Below, in pieces: positions 1 to 12,301 of a stretch of DNA of 64,000 nt. The position numbers and the translations under genes are program-made. How positions within the stretch are numbered: the first letter of the stretch is position 1; every line of letters begins with the position of its first letter. A model generated the notes under the pieces. That model had not been told where the DNA came from, did not search any database, and saw only the letters and a program-made list of their open reading frames with translations. Origin of the DNA: Papio anubis. Taxonomy: Eukaryota; Chordata; Mammalia; Primates; Cercopithecidae. The stretch is taken from positions 84,545,392 to 84,609,391 of the forward strand of contig NC_044985.1 of assembly GCF_008728515.1 (NCBI RefSeq), read 5' to 3'.

Positions 1-408
1 GTTAGAATAACCTAGCATTTTCTAAAATACTTGCAGATACATGGTTTATAAATATCACTTCATGTTATAACTTATGTTTGCTATTTTAGACCTCCTTTTA
101 ATAACATACATTGCATTTTGTCTTTGTAAAAGTAACACATGTCCATTATGGAAAAATTAGAAAATGCTGAAAAGAATAAGGTGAAGTTAAAATCAGCCAT
201 AATCCCACCAACCAGAACTAACTATAACCATGTTTTGGAGTGTGAGTGTGCATATGTGTGTGTGTGTGTGTGTGTACACTTTTAACCATCCTTTAATTTA
301 TATATGTTTATATGTACAATATATCTTATTTGTAAACTCATTTAATAAAATCCGGATATCCCTGACATAAGTCTTTGAAAAGATCTGTACAGTATAATTG
401 GGAATGAC
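1..408. other. Intergenic, AT-rich, no gene
   Basis: No coding signal is seen. The stretch around 120-340 reads like old interspersed-repeat sequence that I cannot assign to a family, and it contains a (TG)n run. Confidence 0.5.
240..275. repeat. (TG)n microsatellite
   Basis: Alternating TG/GT dinucleotides interrupted once by CATA. This is a simple repeat. Confidence 0.9.
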
Positions 409-704
409 GGCCGGGCACGGTGGCTCATGCCTGTAGTCCCAGCACTTTGGGAGGCTGAGGCAGGCGGATCACGAGGTCATGAGATCGAGATCAGCCTGGC
501 TAACACAGTGAAATCCCATCTCTACTAAAAATACAAAAAATTAGCCGAGCACAGTGGCGGGTGCCTGTAGTCCCAGCTACTCGGGAGGCTGAGGCAGGAG
601 AATGGCATGAACCCGGGAGGCGGAGTTTGCAGTGAGCCAAGATCACACCACTGCACTCCAGACTGGGTGATAGAGCAAGACTCTGTCTCAGAAAATAAAT
701 AAAT
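409..704 (+). mobile_element. Alu (AluY/S-like), full length
   Basis: It starts GGCCGGGCACGG, has both arms and ends in an AAATAAATAAA tail. The target duplication AATTGGGAATGAC flanks it (396-408 and again at about 706-718). Confidence 0.95.
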
Positions 705-980
705 GAATTGGGAATGACTCTACTGAGCCTCAGTCGCGGAAAAATCTGGATTGGGAATTTCACGGGAAAAGTATCCCATGAAACATCACTCAAAAAACAG
801 TTGCTTAAACACAAAAAGAAAATACCTGGCCAAACTCGTTTATCCTACAAACTCTTAATCTTTATCTATAGCTACTGGAATAAATTTGAGGGGCGAGGGC
901 AGGACAGAATGTTTAACTTTTCAATAATAAGCCCCTTGTTATTAAGGCTACTTAGGCCATATGGAGAATGATCATTTATC

Positions 981-1278
981 CTTTTTTTTTTTCTTTTGAA
1001 GACAGAGTCTTGCTGTGTTGCCCAGGCTGGAGTGCAGTGTTGCAATCTTAGCTCACTGCACCCTCTACCTCCCAGGTTCAAGAGTCTCCTGCCTCAGCCT
1101 CCCGAGTAGCTAGGATTACAGGTGTGTACCACCATGCCCAGCTAATTTTGGTATTTTTAGTAGAGATGGGGTTTCACCATGTTGGCCAGACTGGTCTCGA
1201 ACTCCTGGCCTCAGATGATCCTCCCACCTCAGCCTTCCACAGTGCTGGGATTACAGGCGTGAGCCACCGTGCCTGGCC
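981..1278 (-). mobile_element. Alu, full length
   Basis: A T-run is followed by reverse-oriented Alu ending GTGCCTGGCC. The flanks share the near-copy AT(G/A)ATCATTTATCC. Confidence 0.95.
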
Positions 1279-1293
1279 ATAATCATTTATCCT

Positions 1294-1749
1294 TCATACT
1301 TATCGCGACCTACAATATTCCTAGCCATTGCACTGAACGCACATATATTTGAAACAATGAGAAGAAAGCCCCCTCCAAATACTTGAGAAGGCTTTGGTTA
1401 GTTTGTTCGAACCTCCAGACCCCGTCTCCTCAACTGTTCACCAACATAGAGAGAAGGCTGGTTAGAGGCCAGCCTTGATTGGGACCTCCCAAGGAGTGCA
1501 GAGAGGAGGTAGAACTGAGTCTTAGTTTAACAGAGGCCAAGAAGCACACAAAATTTAGATTATTCTACTATTACCTGTTGCAGAAAACGGCAATACTTCT
1601 CTATCCATATAGAAACATAAGCAAGAATCAGAGGAGCAATCGTGGCATTTATCTCCCTCATACTCAGTAGTTAGTCCTTCATCATATCCTGTTCATTTTT
1701 ACCCCCAACAATTTCTTGACCCAGTCCATTTTCTCCATCCTTAACCACT
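1294..1749. other. Intergenic, nothing recognised
   Basis: Mixed-composition sequence. Only short chance reading frames occur, and I recognise no repeat. Confidence 0.4.
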
Positions 1750-2400
1750 ATATTATTCATTCATCCCACAAACAGGTGTTGAGCATCTAATGTGTGCCAG
1801 CCATTGTTCTACAGAACAATTCTGGGTCTACAGTAGGGAATGAAACAGAGACCCCTGCCTTGGTGGCGTTTAGTTTCTGGTGACCCTGAAGCTACCTACC
1901 ATCTCTCCATCCTGGATCAAAGTTGCCTGCTGGCTGGTCTCCCTACACCCCCTGCAGCCAGAGGCTTGTGGTGTGGCAAAGCAGACCATGCCACACCAGC
2001 ACACACATTGGCAAAAAGCTTCCCTTTGCTCACAGGAGACAGAAAACTTCTTAACTTGCCTTCCTGAGCCTACACACCTTCAGAGTCCAGCATGGCCAAC
2101 CCCACCACCTCTCCAGCCACACACGACCCCACCCAGCCACACTTGCCTTCTTCTATCATTCCTCATGTCAAGGACAGAGACGCTCACTCCTGCTTCAGGG
2201 CTTCTGCCGTGCTCTTCCTTCTCCTTGGAACCATCTTCTTCTGTTCAGCTTGTTAACTCCTACTCGGGTATTCAACAAATTCATTTGATCCCTTCCTTTC
2301 TGCATAGTTGGAGGTCCCAAGAATATAGTGGTGAACCAGACTCACAGGTCCCTGCTCTCAAGGCATTTGTAGTCTAGCAGGGAAGGAAGACAGTGACTGT
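1750..2400. mobile_element. L2-like LINE fragments
   Basis: Around 1755-1870 and 2260-2390 the sequence resembles the reverse of the L2 3' end (ATTCATTCA..., GTGTGCCAGCCATTGTTCTA, ...CAGTAGGGAATGAAACAGA). The middle resembles the forward L2 body. The copies are strongly diverged, so exact limits are uncertain. Confidence 0.5.
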
Positions 2401-2524
2401 GAATTATAAGTGCTTGGCTGACCCTGGGTTATACTAACACAGCCCATAGAACAAAGCCTTTCTGACTTAGCCTTGCTCTTTTCTTGAAGTCAGAGGGGTC
2501 ATAGATGGGATCCCACTTTGGTTA

Positions 2525-2910
2525 CTCTTCATGCAATTGTTCATTCATCTAACATATTTATTGAGCACCTTCCATGTGCCAGGCACTGCTGGGGAACTAA
2601 AAAAATAGTGGTGAGCAAGGCAATCTCTGCCGGCATAGAGCTTACATTCTGTGCGGGAAGCCAGACAGTAAACAAGTAAACAAACACACAATATGATTGC
2701 AAGCGGTGTTGAATACTGTGAAGGAAAATTGAAGAGAAAGGAGGTAGAATGTGATGGTGAGACTATTTGATTACAGTTTCTTGGGGAAGTTCCCTCTGAG
2801 AGTGTTCACAATTGAGCCAAAGTCTGAATGAAGCAGGGGACCAAGTATAAAGCTGGCAATGATACAATCCAGGCCGAGAACAGCTCATGCAAAGGCCCTG
2901 TGGCAGCTTC
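2525..2910 (-). mobile_element. L2 3' end fragment
   Basis: It shows the hallmark reverse L2 tail: CATTCATCTAACATATTTAT, then GAGCACC...ATGTGCCAGGCACTG, then the 'gagcaaggcaatctctgcc' segment and an 'aggccctgtggcag' segment. Confidence 0.65.
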
Positions 2911-3282
2911 AGAAGAATCAAAGTCTCTTGGGACTAAGCAGCCCTCAGAAGTGGCCCTTTTGTGTCTGATTTGCCTCTCTGGTAGAAAAATCTTACAATT
3001 GTTGTTCTCCAGGCTGAGAGATAAAATAGAATTTGTGGTCACATCATTTATTTTCACATCAGTGAGAGAAACCTGGATAGTCCTTCCAATCAGCAATTTT
3101 CCTAGTCTTTATCATACACTTTATCACACTTCAGATCTACTTCTTTAGACCTTTAGTGAATATAATTCATTCATCCCCTTAGAAGCCATAGCAGGCCTAC
3201 CGAAGTTCTTATAGCCTGGCTGCTCACACAGACCAATTTCTAAAGCATCTTGGAACAAATCTGACTCCATATCAGAATTTAC

Positions 3283-3570
3283 TTTTTTTTTTTTTTGAGA
3301 TGGAGTCTCTCTCTGTCGCCCAAGCTGGAGTGCAGTGGTGCAATCTCGGCTCACTGCAACCTCCACCTCCAGGGTTCAAGCGATTCTCCTGAGTCAGCCT
3401 CCTGAGTAGCTGGGATTAAGGCACCTGCCGCCATGCCCGGATAATCTTTGTATTTTCAGTAGAGACAGAGTTTCATCATGTTGGTCAGATCTCAAACTCC
3501 CGACCTCGTGATCCACCCACCTCAGCCTCCCAAAGTGCTGGGATTATAGGCATGAACCACCACGCTGACC
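3283..3570 (-). mobile_element. Alu
   Basis: T-run, then GAGATGGAGTCTCTCTCTG..., ending ACCACCACGCTGACC. The flanks share CAGAATTTAC. Confidence 0.95.
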
Positions 3571-3584
3571 AGAATTTACATTTT

Positions 3585-4625
3585 TAATACATTTGATCAA
3601 ACTACAACATGGTTTCTAATTGAAATATGTAATGATTCACACTGGTACACAATGCTGTACTATGCAAATGTATATATAGAAAGAGAGAAATAACAAGAAA
3701 CATAGATATTAACAATCTTTGTATTGGACCTTTGAATACTCTTGTCAAAACACAATTTGTTCTGATGAATAAGATGGTCAGGGAGTCAGAATGTCTGTGT
3801 ACTAGAGCATGAGTATTGAAAAGTTCAAGATCTCCTCTTTTAATAACCTCCTTATAGCCATAAGGTAAATAACAGCCTGACTAGATCTATTTCTTAAACA
3901 GAAATGATGATAAAACGCTCAGTACTTTTCCCTTGGAATTAAATAAAATAATGCACATAAAAATACTGTGTAAATATGAGTCACTCTGTAAATATTAGCG
4001 TTAAAGTCATCACCAAAAACCCATAAACTGTTAATGAACTTCTTCAAAATATGCCTCTCCCAAAAGGCTTGAAAAGTGTTTCCACATTAAATCAAGTTGA
4101 CCTGTGAGGCCAGAATAAACAACAACTCTTCTAACTCATTTCCATGGGTAGCAGCCTCATTTCCATGGGTAAATTAGCTTCAAAAAAGGCAGGCATTGGC
4201 AAGAAGCCTAAGGCATGTTTGTTACCAAAAATAATCATACTGTATGAATGAGCATTTACTATGTCAAAAGGTTTTTTTTTTTAAAACATGTTTGGGTTTG
4301 TTTAACCTTAATCACAGCATTGCTGGCTGCCATTTTTGCATGGGCTCTTTCTCAGGTGGTTAATTTCTGGTGAGGACAGTGTTGCTGGTGGTGGTTTCTC
4401 CTCTGAGCCCAGCAGGGCGGCCTGGCTCAACTATGCGTGGCCAGAAACATCATCTCTATGTAATTTCCTTTTCGGTGACGGGACAAAGAAAAATATATAT
4501 TTCTTGGAAAATGTGTTTTGTACAGTCATCTTAAATTCCACAAGGGGGAAAAAAGTAAACTTCCCTTAAAGATATACATATTTAACACTTTCAGATTAAG
4601 ACTTCTCCTTAGAAACAGTGATTTC

Positions 4626-4662
<37 letters not shown>

Positions 4663-6056
4663 TTAGGATTCAGAGACATGAAGGGTTCCACACCCTCAAA
4701 AATTAGAAAAATACTGACTTGGAGAATGTGGAATAGGTCAGACTTTTTTAAAAATCATGTTATCTTAATATCACCAGCAGCAAAACGTATTTGTTGAGTA
4801 ATCACTAAACGTGGTCTATGTGGGCTGCCATAGTGGGAGGCCATATACAGCCAATTAACAGCTTCAGTTTCCATCTCCTGGAAGTTAAAAATCAGACACC
4901 TCAGCTTGGAAACAGGTTTATAAGCAGGTTTCAGCTTACCCCACTTATGAAGGGGCAGCCTGGAACACGCTGACTCACAAGAAATCCTTGCAATCATAAC
5001 AAATGGCTCATGTCCTACGTTAGGCTGACGCATGATCTTATCGTACCCTAGTGGGGAAAAGTCCTTCATTCTTAGATCTGTCCTCAATTCCAAATGGCCA
5101 TGCCTGTCCTTCACAGAATCTGCATTTCTATGAGATTGACCAATGGCTAGTTTCTAACGTCCTTCACCTTCTTCCTACGCTGCAAACCCTAATGTAGTCG
5201 CCCTCCACAGACTCCCCTCCCTTTACAGCACCACGTCTCTCACATCCCCACGTCCCATTTTCCCTCCCTGCTTCTTTTGCATTTCTAGATGCCCAGATTC
5301 AGTGAGAATTGGCAGCATTAAAAGCGCCACCTGTTTAGTTCAGTATCTGGAGCCCTTCCTCCCTGATGAAGGAAGAGAGGCACATGAACATTTTGCATGC
5401 TGCCGACAGCCTGGTTTACCCGCTCCTCTCAGGCAGTTCACTCCCAAACGCTAGCCATTCAAGATGTAGCCTGCTCAGCCCCATACTCTATACACAGCCC
5501 TGGATTTCTCTGAGCTGGGGAGACGTCTACCAGCCCTACAAGACTGCATTCTATTTCTTGGGGCTTATATACCACAACATGCGAAAACATGAAATCTCCA
5601 GCCTGTTCAGCTAAAATCTCAGCTACAGATAGTTGGCAGGGCCTTAGACCAGCACAGACATGCTTCGGTCACCTGGATTCCTTGAGATGAACACAGAGCA
5701 GACTGCACGGCTCAGGACAGACTGAGAGTAGAGTCTCCCGTGGTGTCTTCCTCAGAATGCTCAACCTATTGTCCTGTTCCCATGAGACACACACACATAC
5801 AAGCATGCATGGACGCACACAGACTCACATGCACGCACACACTCAGGCATGTACTCATTCTTAACCACATTCTTCTAACCTCTCATGCTGTCTTGGAAGA
5901 GGTTTTATTGGCTTTGAAACTGGTTCCACATTGAATACGTTTGTCCCAGGATGCAGGAACTGAATCATTTCCCTGCAACGCTTGGTGACATTTCACAGAG
6001 TAGCCATTCTTACTCCTGAAGGGAGATTCTCTGATACTGTTATTGAATGTATATTT
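3585..6056. other. Intergenic, no gene recognised
   Basis: About 2.5 kb of mostly unique sequence. It includes a 4629-4660 poly(A) run and an imperfect CA-rich patch at 5785-5850. The longest frame here (4755-5114, minus, 119 codons) has no recognisable domain and no splice or promoter context. Confidence 0.4.
4629..4660. repeat. Poly(A) run
   Basis: An uninterrupted A run of about 32 bases. No Alu or L1 body precedes it. Confidence 0.9.
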
Positions 6057-6232
6057 GTGTCTCTACTAAAAACCAAAAACAATTAGCCAGGCATGGTGGC
6101 ACGTGCCTATAGTCCCAGCTACTCAGGAGGCTAGGGTGGGAGGATCGCCTGAGCCCAGGAGTTTGAGGCTGCAGTGAGCTTGATTGCGCCACTGTACTCT
6201 AGCTGGGTGATAGAGCAGGACCCTGTCTTAAA

Positions 6233-6264
<32 letters not shown>
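6057..6264 (+). mobile_element. 5'-truncated Alu
   Basis: It begins inside the Alu (GTCTCTACTAAAAACC), carries the right arm and ends in a long A-run with a GAGAGAGA tail. Confidence 0.9.
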
Positions 6265-7097
6265 AAAAATTCCATAACTTAAGCAGAAGAGTAGACCCAA
6301 ATCTGCCACAGCTAAACTGAGGAGTTTTGCCCTGTGTCCAGCCCAGACCTTGCAGAACAGGCTCATTCTCAAGAAGAGAGCCAAGCAGCTCCCACAGGAG
6401 CAGCTAAGAAGAAGAAGAAAAAACAAAAAAAAAAAAAAACAGGGAAGAGAATAGGGAAGGCCCTTTGGGAAGGCAAACCTAGCCCTTCATTTACATTTCA
6501 ATACAGAGGGCAAAAACTAAGAACAGAATTTAGGAAAATGTCCTAAATGATAGAAGTTGGGTGAATTATTTGGCTTCTTTTTGTATATTTGTGAAATAAA
6601 TACATATTAGGAGCAGGGGGAAAGCTTTCTGGAACCTTCATAGCTTTCCATCATCACGGAAAAGTTTGCTTTGCTTTTTAACACATTTGTAACTAAAAGT
6701 CAAGCCTTTAAACAAAAACGTTAACGGGGAGAGGAGGGATGTGTGTTCTGCTTTGGGCTTGAACCTAAGGGGGAGAATTCCCCAAAGAGGAGACAGGCAT
6801 TAAGAACCACGAGAAAGGATGAACAATTCTTTGAGTTTGTAGCCCAAGAGAGTGAAATGAGGCTGGGGTTTGACCACCAAGAACACAATATCACACAAAC
6901 CATTTGACCAAAGGTGCACACAGGGCTATTATCATATCACTGTAAAGACGTCCAGGTGTGTGGGCTCCAGTGTACACACCTCCCAGACTAGCCACATCCC
7001 TACTCCCAAATGAATTCACGGGATGTGTAATTCTCTTTGGGATTCATACCTGGGAAGCAAAGAAGATAGGTAACTCACTGAAGTGCCCTCTTTCTAA
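6265..7097. other. Intergenic, A-rich patch
   Basis: It contains an (AAG)n/A-rich patch at 6402-6442. A 70-codon lysine-rich frame across it is explained by that simple sequence. No gene is recognised. Confidence 0.4.
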
Positions 7098-7389
7098 GCC
7101 AGGCGCAGTGGCTCATGCCTGTAATCCCAGCACTTTGGGAGGCCAAGGCAGGTGGATCACCTGAGGCCAGGAGTTCCAGGCCAACCTGGCCAACATGGTG
7201 AAACTCTGTATCTACTAAATACAAAAATGAGCCAGGTATGGTGGCACACACCTGTAATCCCAGCTACTCAGGAGACTGAGGCACGAGAATCACTTGAACC
7301 TGGGAACAGGAGGTTGCAGTGAGCTGAGATCGCACCACTGCGCTCCAGCCTGGGTGACAGAGCAAGACTCTGTCTCCAAAAAAAAAATT
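7098..7389 (+). mobile_element. Alu (AluS-like)
   Basis: GCCAGGCGCAGTGG to an A9 tail. The flanking near-duplication is CTGAAGTG(C/T)CCTCTT. Confidence 0.95.
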
Positions 7390-8582
7390 CTGAAGTGTCC
7401 TCTTGTTTAGCAACATTAGGTATAGCAGAAAGGACAACACTAACACACCTTCTTTTCACAGTTGTCAGCTGAAGGGAATGACACAGTCCCATGCCCCAGG
7501 AGCCAGGAACATTCAGCCTCTTCTCATCCCAAAATTTTTTAAACCCAAATATTTGATGTAATGCTCCTGTTGAAATAAATGGTGTTATGGTATAGTAAGT
7601 GTTTAATTTGCTTTCTTTCTTAGATCCCAAGAGATGACCCTGAGACATTTAAACCTTGGTCTATCCCTATAGCATAACACTGCTATCATTCCCTAAAAGG
7701 TAAGATCGATAAGCTAAAAGATAATTATTCAAAGTGGGAAAAAAATCAGCCAATCCAGGCTTTCAAACTTTGTTCTATAGAAATCAAGAATTGCACAAGT
7801 GCTTAAACCATGCTTCATTTTAAAGTCAGCATATCTTATCCGATATTTAAGTCCTTTAACACTAAATACGCATGGTTCTGGGAACTGACAAAGGAAGGCC
7901 AGGGTGTTTCAACCAACATGGTAGTTTTTTTAATTTTAAAATAAAATATGAAAATACACTGGATTAAAATATCTAAAGAGCCTACTCCCTGATTCTTTTA
8001 AGAATCACAACTGGAATGCAAAAAAGCAAATTGAAATCTACTGATTACTCCATTTATAGTTAACTAGCACTATCTGGAAGAGTTACCTCTTTGTATTCAC
8101 TGAGTTCAACTGCTACAATTTTGTGCTGCTGCTTAACACTACACACAGAGCACAGAAGGCTTTGGAGAGTGGCCACAAAAACTCCTTAGGAAATATATGC
8201 TGATAAGAAGAAACATGTTTTTTTGTTACAAAATTAAACTTCTACTTTCTGCACACTTACTGGGCAATAACTGAAAACATTGTGGAAGAGAGCGAACTAT
8301 GACATAAACTCAGATAAAAATAAAATAAAATTTTTTCATTAAAATCTAATTTTCCAGTGTAATTGTCTAAAAACACCCACAAGTATTAACACATATAATA
8401 TACATTTCATTCCATTGTGCTTTGTCATATGAGAACAACTTGTGTTGATATTTTTACTAAATCAGACTAAATAACCAATGAGAATTTGCTTCTCCTTTAC
8501 AACAACAAAAATCAAAATAGGCAACACTTAAAATCACATCTTACATTATTGTAAAATAGTCATTTTAAAACACACACCAACA
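7390..8582. other. Intergenic, AT-rich, nothing recognised
   Basis: About 1.2 kb without an identifiable repeat or coding exon. All frames are short. Confidence 0.4.
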
Positions 8583-8862
8583 AGCCAGGCATGGTGGCTC
8601 ATGCCTATAATCCCAGCACTTTGGGAGGCCAAGGCAGGTGGATGGCTTGAGTTCAGGAGTTCAAGACCAGCTTGGGCAACATGGTGAAACCCCGTCTGTA
8701 CACCACCTGGCATGGTGGCACATGCCTGTAGTCCCAGCTACTTGGAGGCTGAGGTAGGAGGATTGCTTGAGTCCAGGAGATGGAGTTTGCAGTGAGTCAA
8801 AATTGTGCCACTGGACTCCAGCCTAGGCAACGGAGTGAAACCCTATCTCAGAAACACACACA
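8583..8862 (+). mobile_element. Alu with internal deletion
   Basis: GCCAGGCATGGTGG start. The middle A-rich linker is lost ('cgtctgtacaccacctgg'). It ends in CTATCTCAG and a CA-rich tail. Confidence 0.92.
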
Positions 8863-9037
8863 CAAATGCAAAGCAAATTATCTAAGCTCTTTAATTATTC
8901 TCTCTTTCTATCCTTCTTTCTCTTTCCAAGTATTAAAGTTAAATGTGAATATGATGGCAAATCCACTCTAATTCTTATGTACAACAAGGCATATAAAGTA
9001 CATGGCATCATGCCTAACACATAGTACTCAACATAGT

Positions 9038-9071
9038 TACACACACACACACATGCATGCACACACACTCA
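9038..9071. repeat. (CA)n microsatellite
   Basis: A CA repeat interrupted by TGCATG. Confidence 0.9.
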
Positions 9072-9134
9072 GATAAAATGCCAAATTTAGACATCACCAG
9101 TGAATGAATGGGGTTGTCAAGTTTTTGTACAGAC

Positions 9135-9429
9135 TTTTTTTTTGGGTGGGGGGAGGGACATGGTCTCACTGTGTCACCCAGGCTAGAGTGTAGTGGTCCA
9201 ATCTCGGCTCATTGCAACCTCCGCCTCCCGGGTTCAAGCGATTCTCGTGTCTCAGCCTCCCGAGTAGCTGGGACTACAGGCACACGCCACCACACACAGC
9301 TGATTTTTTTGTAGAGACAGGGTTTTGCCATGTTTGGCCAGCCTGGTATCGAACTCCTGGCCTCAAGTAATTCGACTGCCTCAGCCTCCCAAAGTGCTGG
9401 GATTACAGGCGTGAGTCACTGTGCCCAGT
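9135..9429 (-). mobile_element. Alu
   Basis: A T9 run is followed by a reverse Alu body ending TGTGCCCAGTCC. The flanks share GTACAGA. Confidence 0.94.
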
Positions 9430-9463
9430 CCGTACAGATGTTAAAATAAAGACCATCCTCTTC

Positions 9464-9622
9464 TATGCATGGTGGCTCATGCCTGTAATCCCAGCACTTC
9501 AGGAGGCCAGAATGGGAGGATCACTTGAGCCCAGGAGTTCAAGACCAGCCTGGGGGACATAGCAAGACCCTGTCTCTAATTTTTAAAAAATTAAAATTAA
9601 AAATTAAAGAATTTTTTAAAAG
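9464..9622 (+). mobile_element. Alu left monomer (FLAM-like)
   Basis: Only the left arm is present (GGTGGCTCATGCC to CCTGTCTCTAA), then an A/T-rich tail. AAAGACCATCCTC occurs on both sides (9451 and 9620), so it was a separate insertion. Confidence 0.85.
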
Positions 9623-9624
9623 AC

Positions 9625-11910
9625 CATCCTCAAATTGCAAGACAAATTGAAAAAACAAAAAAAACCTCTTGTCACTTTACCATTTATAATTATTTCTATG
9701 TGTCAGAATGTTACCCATGCCATGCAATCAACACAAGATGCAGATATAAATTGCATTCTGAATCTGTAACTGTCAACTTTTACCTACAATTTCAAATGTT
9801 TACATTCTTCAAAGTAACATAATTGGCTCTTGTATATTTGCTTCATAAGGAAGTGTGCAACATTGATCTTATAAATCAAATTTATATCACACTAAAAACA
9901 TATACATGTGAGTGTGTTCCCCATAACATTTTAAACCTCTGCTAAAAATATTCAAAAACTTCTGATGTCATCCAGCTTCTTATTTTATAAAGGAAGACAC
10001 GGAGGGCACAGGAGAATAGTAACTACCCAAATGTACTTATTCATAGCTGTAAATCTTATCAACCCAATTGTCAATCATTTATTGTTCTTCTCCCTATATA
10101 TAAAGTTGAGAGATTTGCACACTGTATTTCATAATTATTGTCTTTTCTTTTTTTTTTTCAGGTGTTTCAGTTTTTCACAAGTAAAAAATGGCTTGTTAAT
10201 CCTAACTGGGATCCAAACTGATAGTCTTATACTGTTGTAGAAAAAAATAGACACAAAATTTAGAAACGTTATCCAACTTTGATTATATTAACCCAATGAA
10301 TCATTATTTGCAAAGCATTTCACTTAGACTTTCCAGCCTAGAGGCCACCAGAAAAGCACTGCTGTATCCACAGTAAGCAAGTTTAGTGCTGATTTGTTTC
10401 TGAAAAGATCACGTAAATGTTGCTGTAAAAGCAAACTTTTCCTTTCTGTGTCCATCCAATCTAAATGGACTGGTAATATAGGTTATGATTATAGAAAGAA
10501 AGATACTTCCTGGTAGATAAATATATGATGACTTTTCCCAGTGGTGTATTTGATTCGGCAGCCACAAGAGAGTTCTGCAAGTTTTGTTTTGCCATAGATT
10601 GACCATAGGTCTATGTACGTGCACTTGACAGCAAAGGAGTGGTATTTCCCTCATGCACATCTACTATTCAACTGATTAACATTCTTTTGGATTTGGAGGA
10701 GGGGAAAAAGCAATATAAAAACATTTTCAATATCTTGCCCCCAATCCCTCTGTGCTGCTGCTGCTGTTGTTGAAAAACATCCAATCTGGTATCACAGTTT
10801 AAGAAATATTGCATATTTCAGTTTCCCATAGGTTGAAGTGAGAACATAGAGCAAAAGAACTATAAATTGTAATTACCCCCTACATTGTGGTTTAAAACAT
10901 ACAGGATCCTCTCTACCAATAACTTTGAGAAGGAAAAACAAAAGAAAAAAAGAAATAAGATATATGGGATCCACCAAATTACATTCATCTGAGTTTAGAG
11001 GTCTTCAGAGCGAGGAACCAGCATATAAATTAGGCCCTATTTGACCAGAAAGTCAGGGGTAAGCTGATTTTCTCCTAGCCAGATTTCACACGATCAGGCT
11101 CACCAAGCCATGGTCTGCAGTGACCCCTGCAGTGGCTGAAGGAGGGCAGGCAGAGCTGAGAACGCTGGGCGCGGGGTGAGAGAAGGTAGGCAATAAGGCA
11201 TAAATACAGCCTGGAGGAGGCTGAAGGTCCTTAAAGCCATGAGCACGTTGTTGTGAGATGCTGGGGCATAGCTGTCCACAGGCCCATCTGTGGACATCGG
11301 AGGCGTCCCTACACTACAGGAGCCCAAGGGATAAAGCAGGACAGGAGCACAAAGAGGAAGGAGGCAGGAGCAGAAGGGTTATGGGCAGGACAAAAATTAC
11401 GCAAGACACAGGAACATTAAGAGCTGAGAACCTTAGTGGGAGTGGCTGGGGTGAAATAAGTTGAAAGCTTTTTTTTTTTTTTTAGCTCTTTTGAAAATAA
11501 GATCCTTAATCTAATAAGAATGTGAGAAGTTTGTCTTATCATGTGTATCATTTTAAATGATGGTAAATATAATTCTATTTTTTTTTTTTAGAATCTTTTC
11601 AGTTAGAGCTAAGGATGGTTACAGGGCATTTATTTTCCATTTGTCATGGTTCAAAACTATAAAGCACTAAAAATAGAGGAGCTTGAATAAAAATTATTTC
11701 TGTGAGTTGATGCACTAAAATCTGGGTGGCATGGATGTTAATAAAATAATTTTTTAAAAAGATACAGTTGGAGCCATATATTTGAAACCAGTTCTTTGGG
11801 CTCAATAAACATTATTAAAATATGAAACAGACTAAAATGTTTAAATAAGTAAAACATTAACATGGCTTGAATGTTTGCAAAAAAGGTAAAGCAAAGACTT
11901 ACTCTCATAC
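9625..11910. other. Intergenic, no gene recognised
   Basis: About 2.3 kb with T-runs (10147-10158, 11468-11485, 11579-11590) and a short (CTG)n at 10754-10768. No domain-bearing frame is seen. Confidence 0.4.
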
Positions 11911-12301
11911 TGCTATGGCCTGAATGTTTATGTCACCCCAGAGTTCATACATTCAAACCTAACCCCCAAGGTGGTGATGTTAAGAGGTGTGGCCATTGGG
12001 AAGTGATTAGGTCATGAGGACTCCACTTTCATGAATGGGGTTAGTGCCCTTATAAAAAAAAAAAGACCCCCCAAGAGCAAGTTAACCTCCTCCACTACGT
12101 GAGAACACTGCAAGGAGGCACCATCTATGAACCAGAGAGGGGGCCCTTATCAAATACTGAATCTACTAGCACCTGGATCTTGGACTTCTCAGCCTCCAGA
12201 ACTGGGTTCTGAGCAAAATGTTTCTGTTTATGAGCAAGACATTTCTGTTTATAAGCCAGTTTATGGTATTTGTGTTATAGCAGCCCAAACCAACTAAGAC
12301 A
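11911..12301 (+). mobile_element. MaLR LTR (MLT1-type)
   Basis: It begins TGCTATGGCCTGAATG and ends AACCAACTAAGACA. It has MLT1 landmarks: 'ggtgatgttaagaggtg', 'aagtgattaggtcatgagga', 'acttctcagcctccagaact'. A short internal near-repeat, (A)TTTCTGTTTAT, occurs twice close to the 3' end. It is a solo LTR of an ancient ERVL-MaLR element and carries no internal region. Confidence 0.85.

Noticed and set aside
1880..2377. 165-codon plus-strand frame
   Set aside because: It overlaps L2-like sequence and is Ser/Pro-rich with no domain. Likely a chance frame in CT-rich DNA.
4755..5114. 119-codon minus-strand frame outside known repeats
   Set aside because: No recognisable domain, no splice or promoter context, and a length within chance for a window of this size.
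6334..6546. Lysine-rich 70-codon frame, looking like a nuclear or ribosomal protein piece
   Set aside because: The lysines come from an (AAG)n/poly(A) patch. There is no recognisable sequence on either side.
9038..9071. Short regular CA units as a possible CRISPR-like or satellite array
   Set aside because: It is an ordinary dinucleotide microsatellite with no spacers, in a primate genome.
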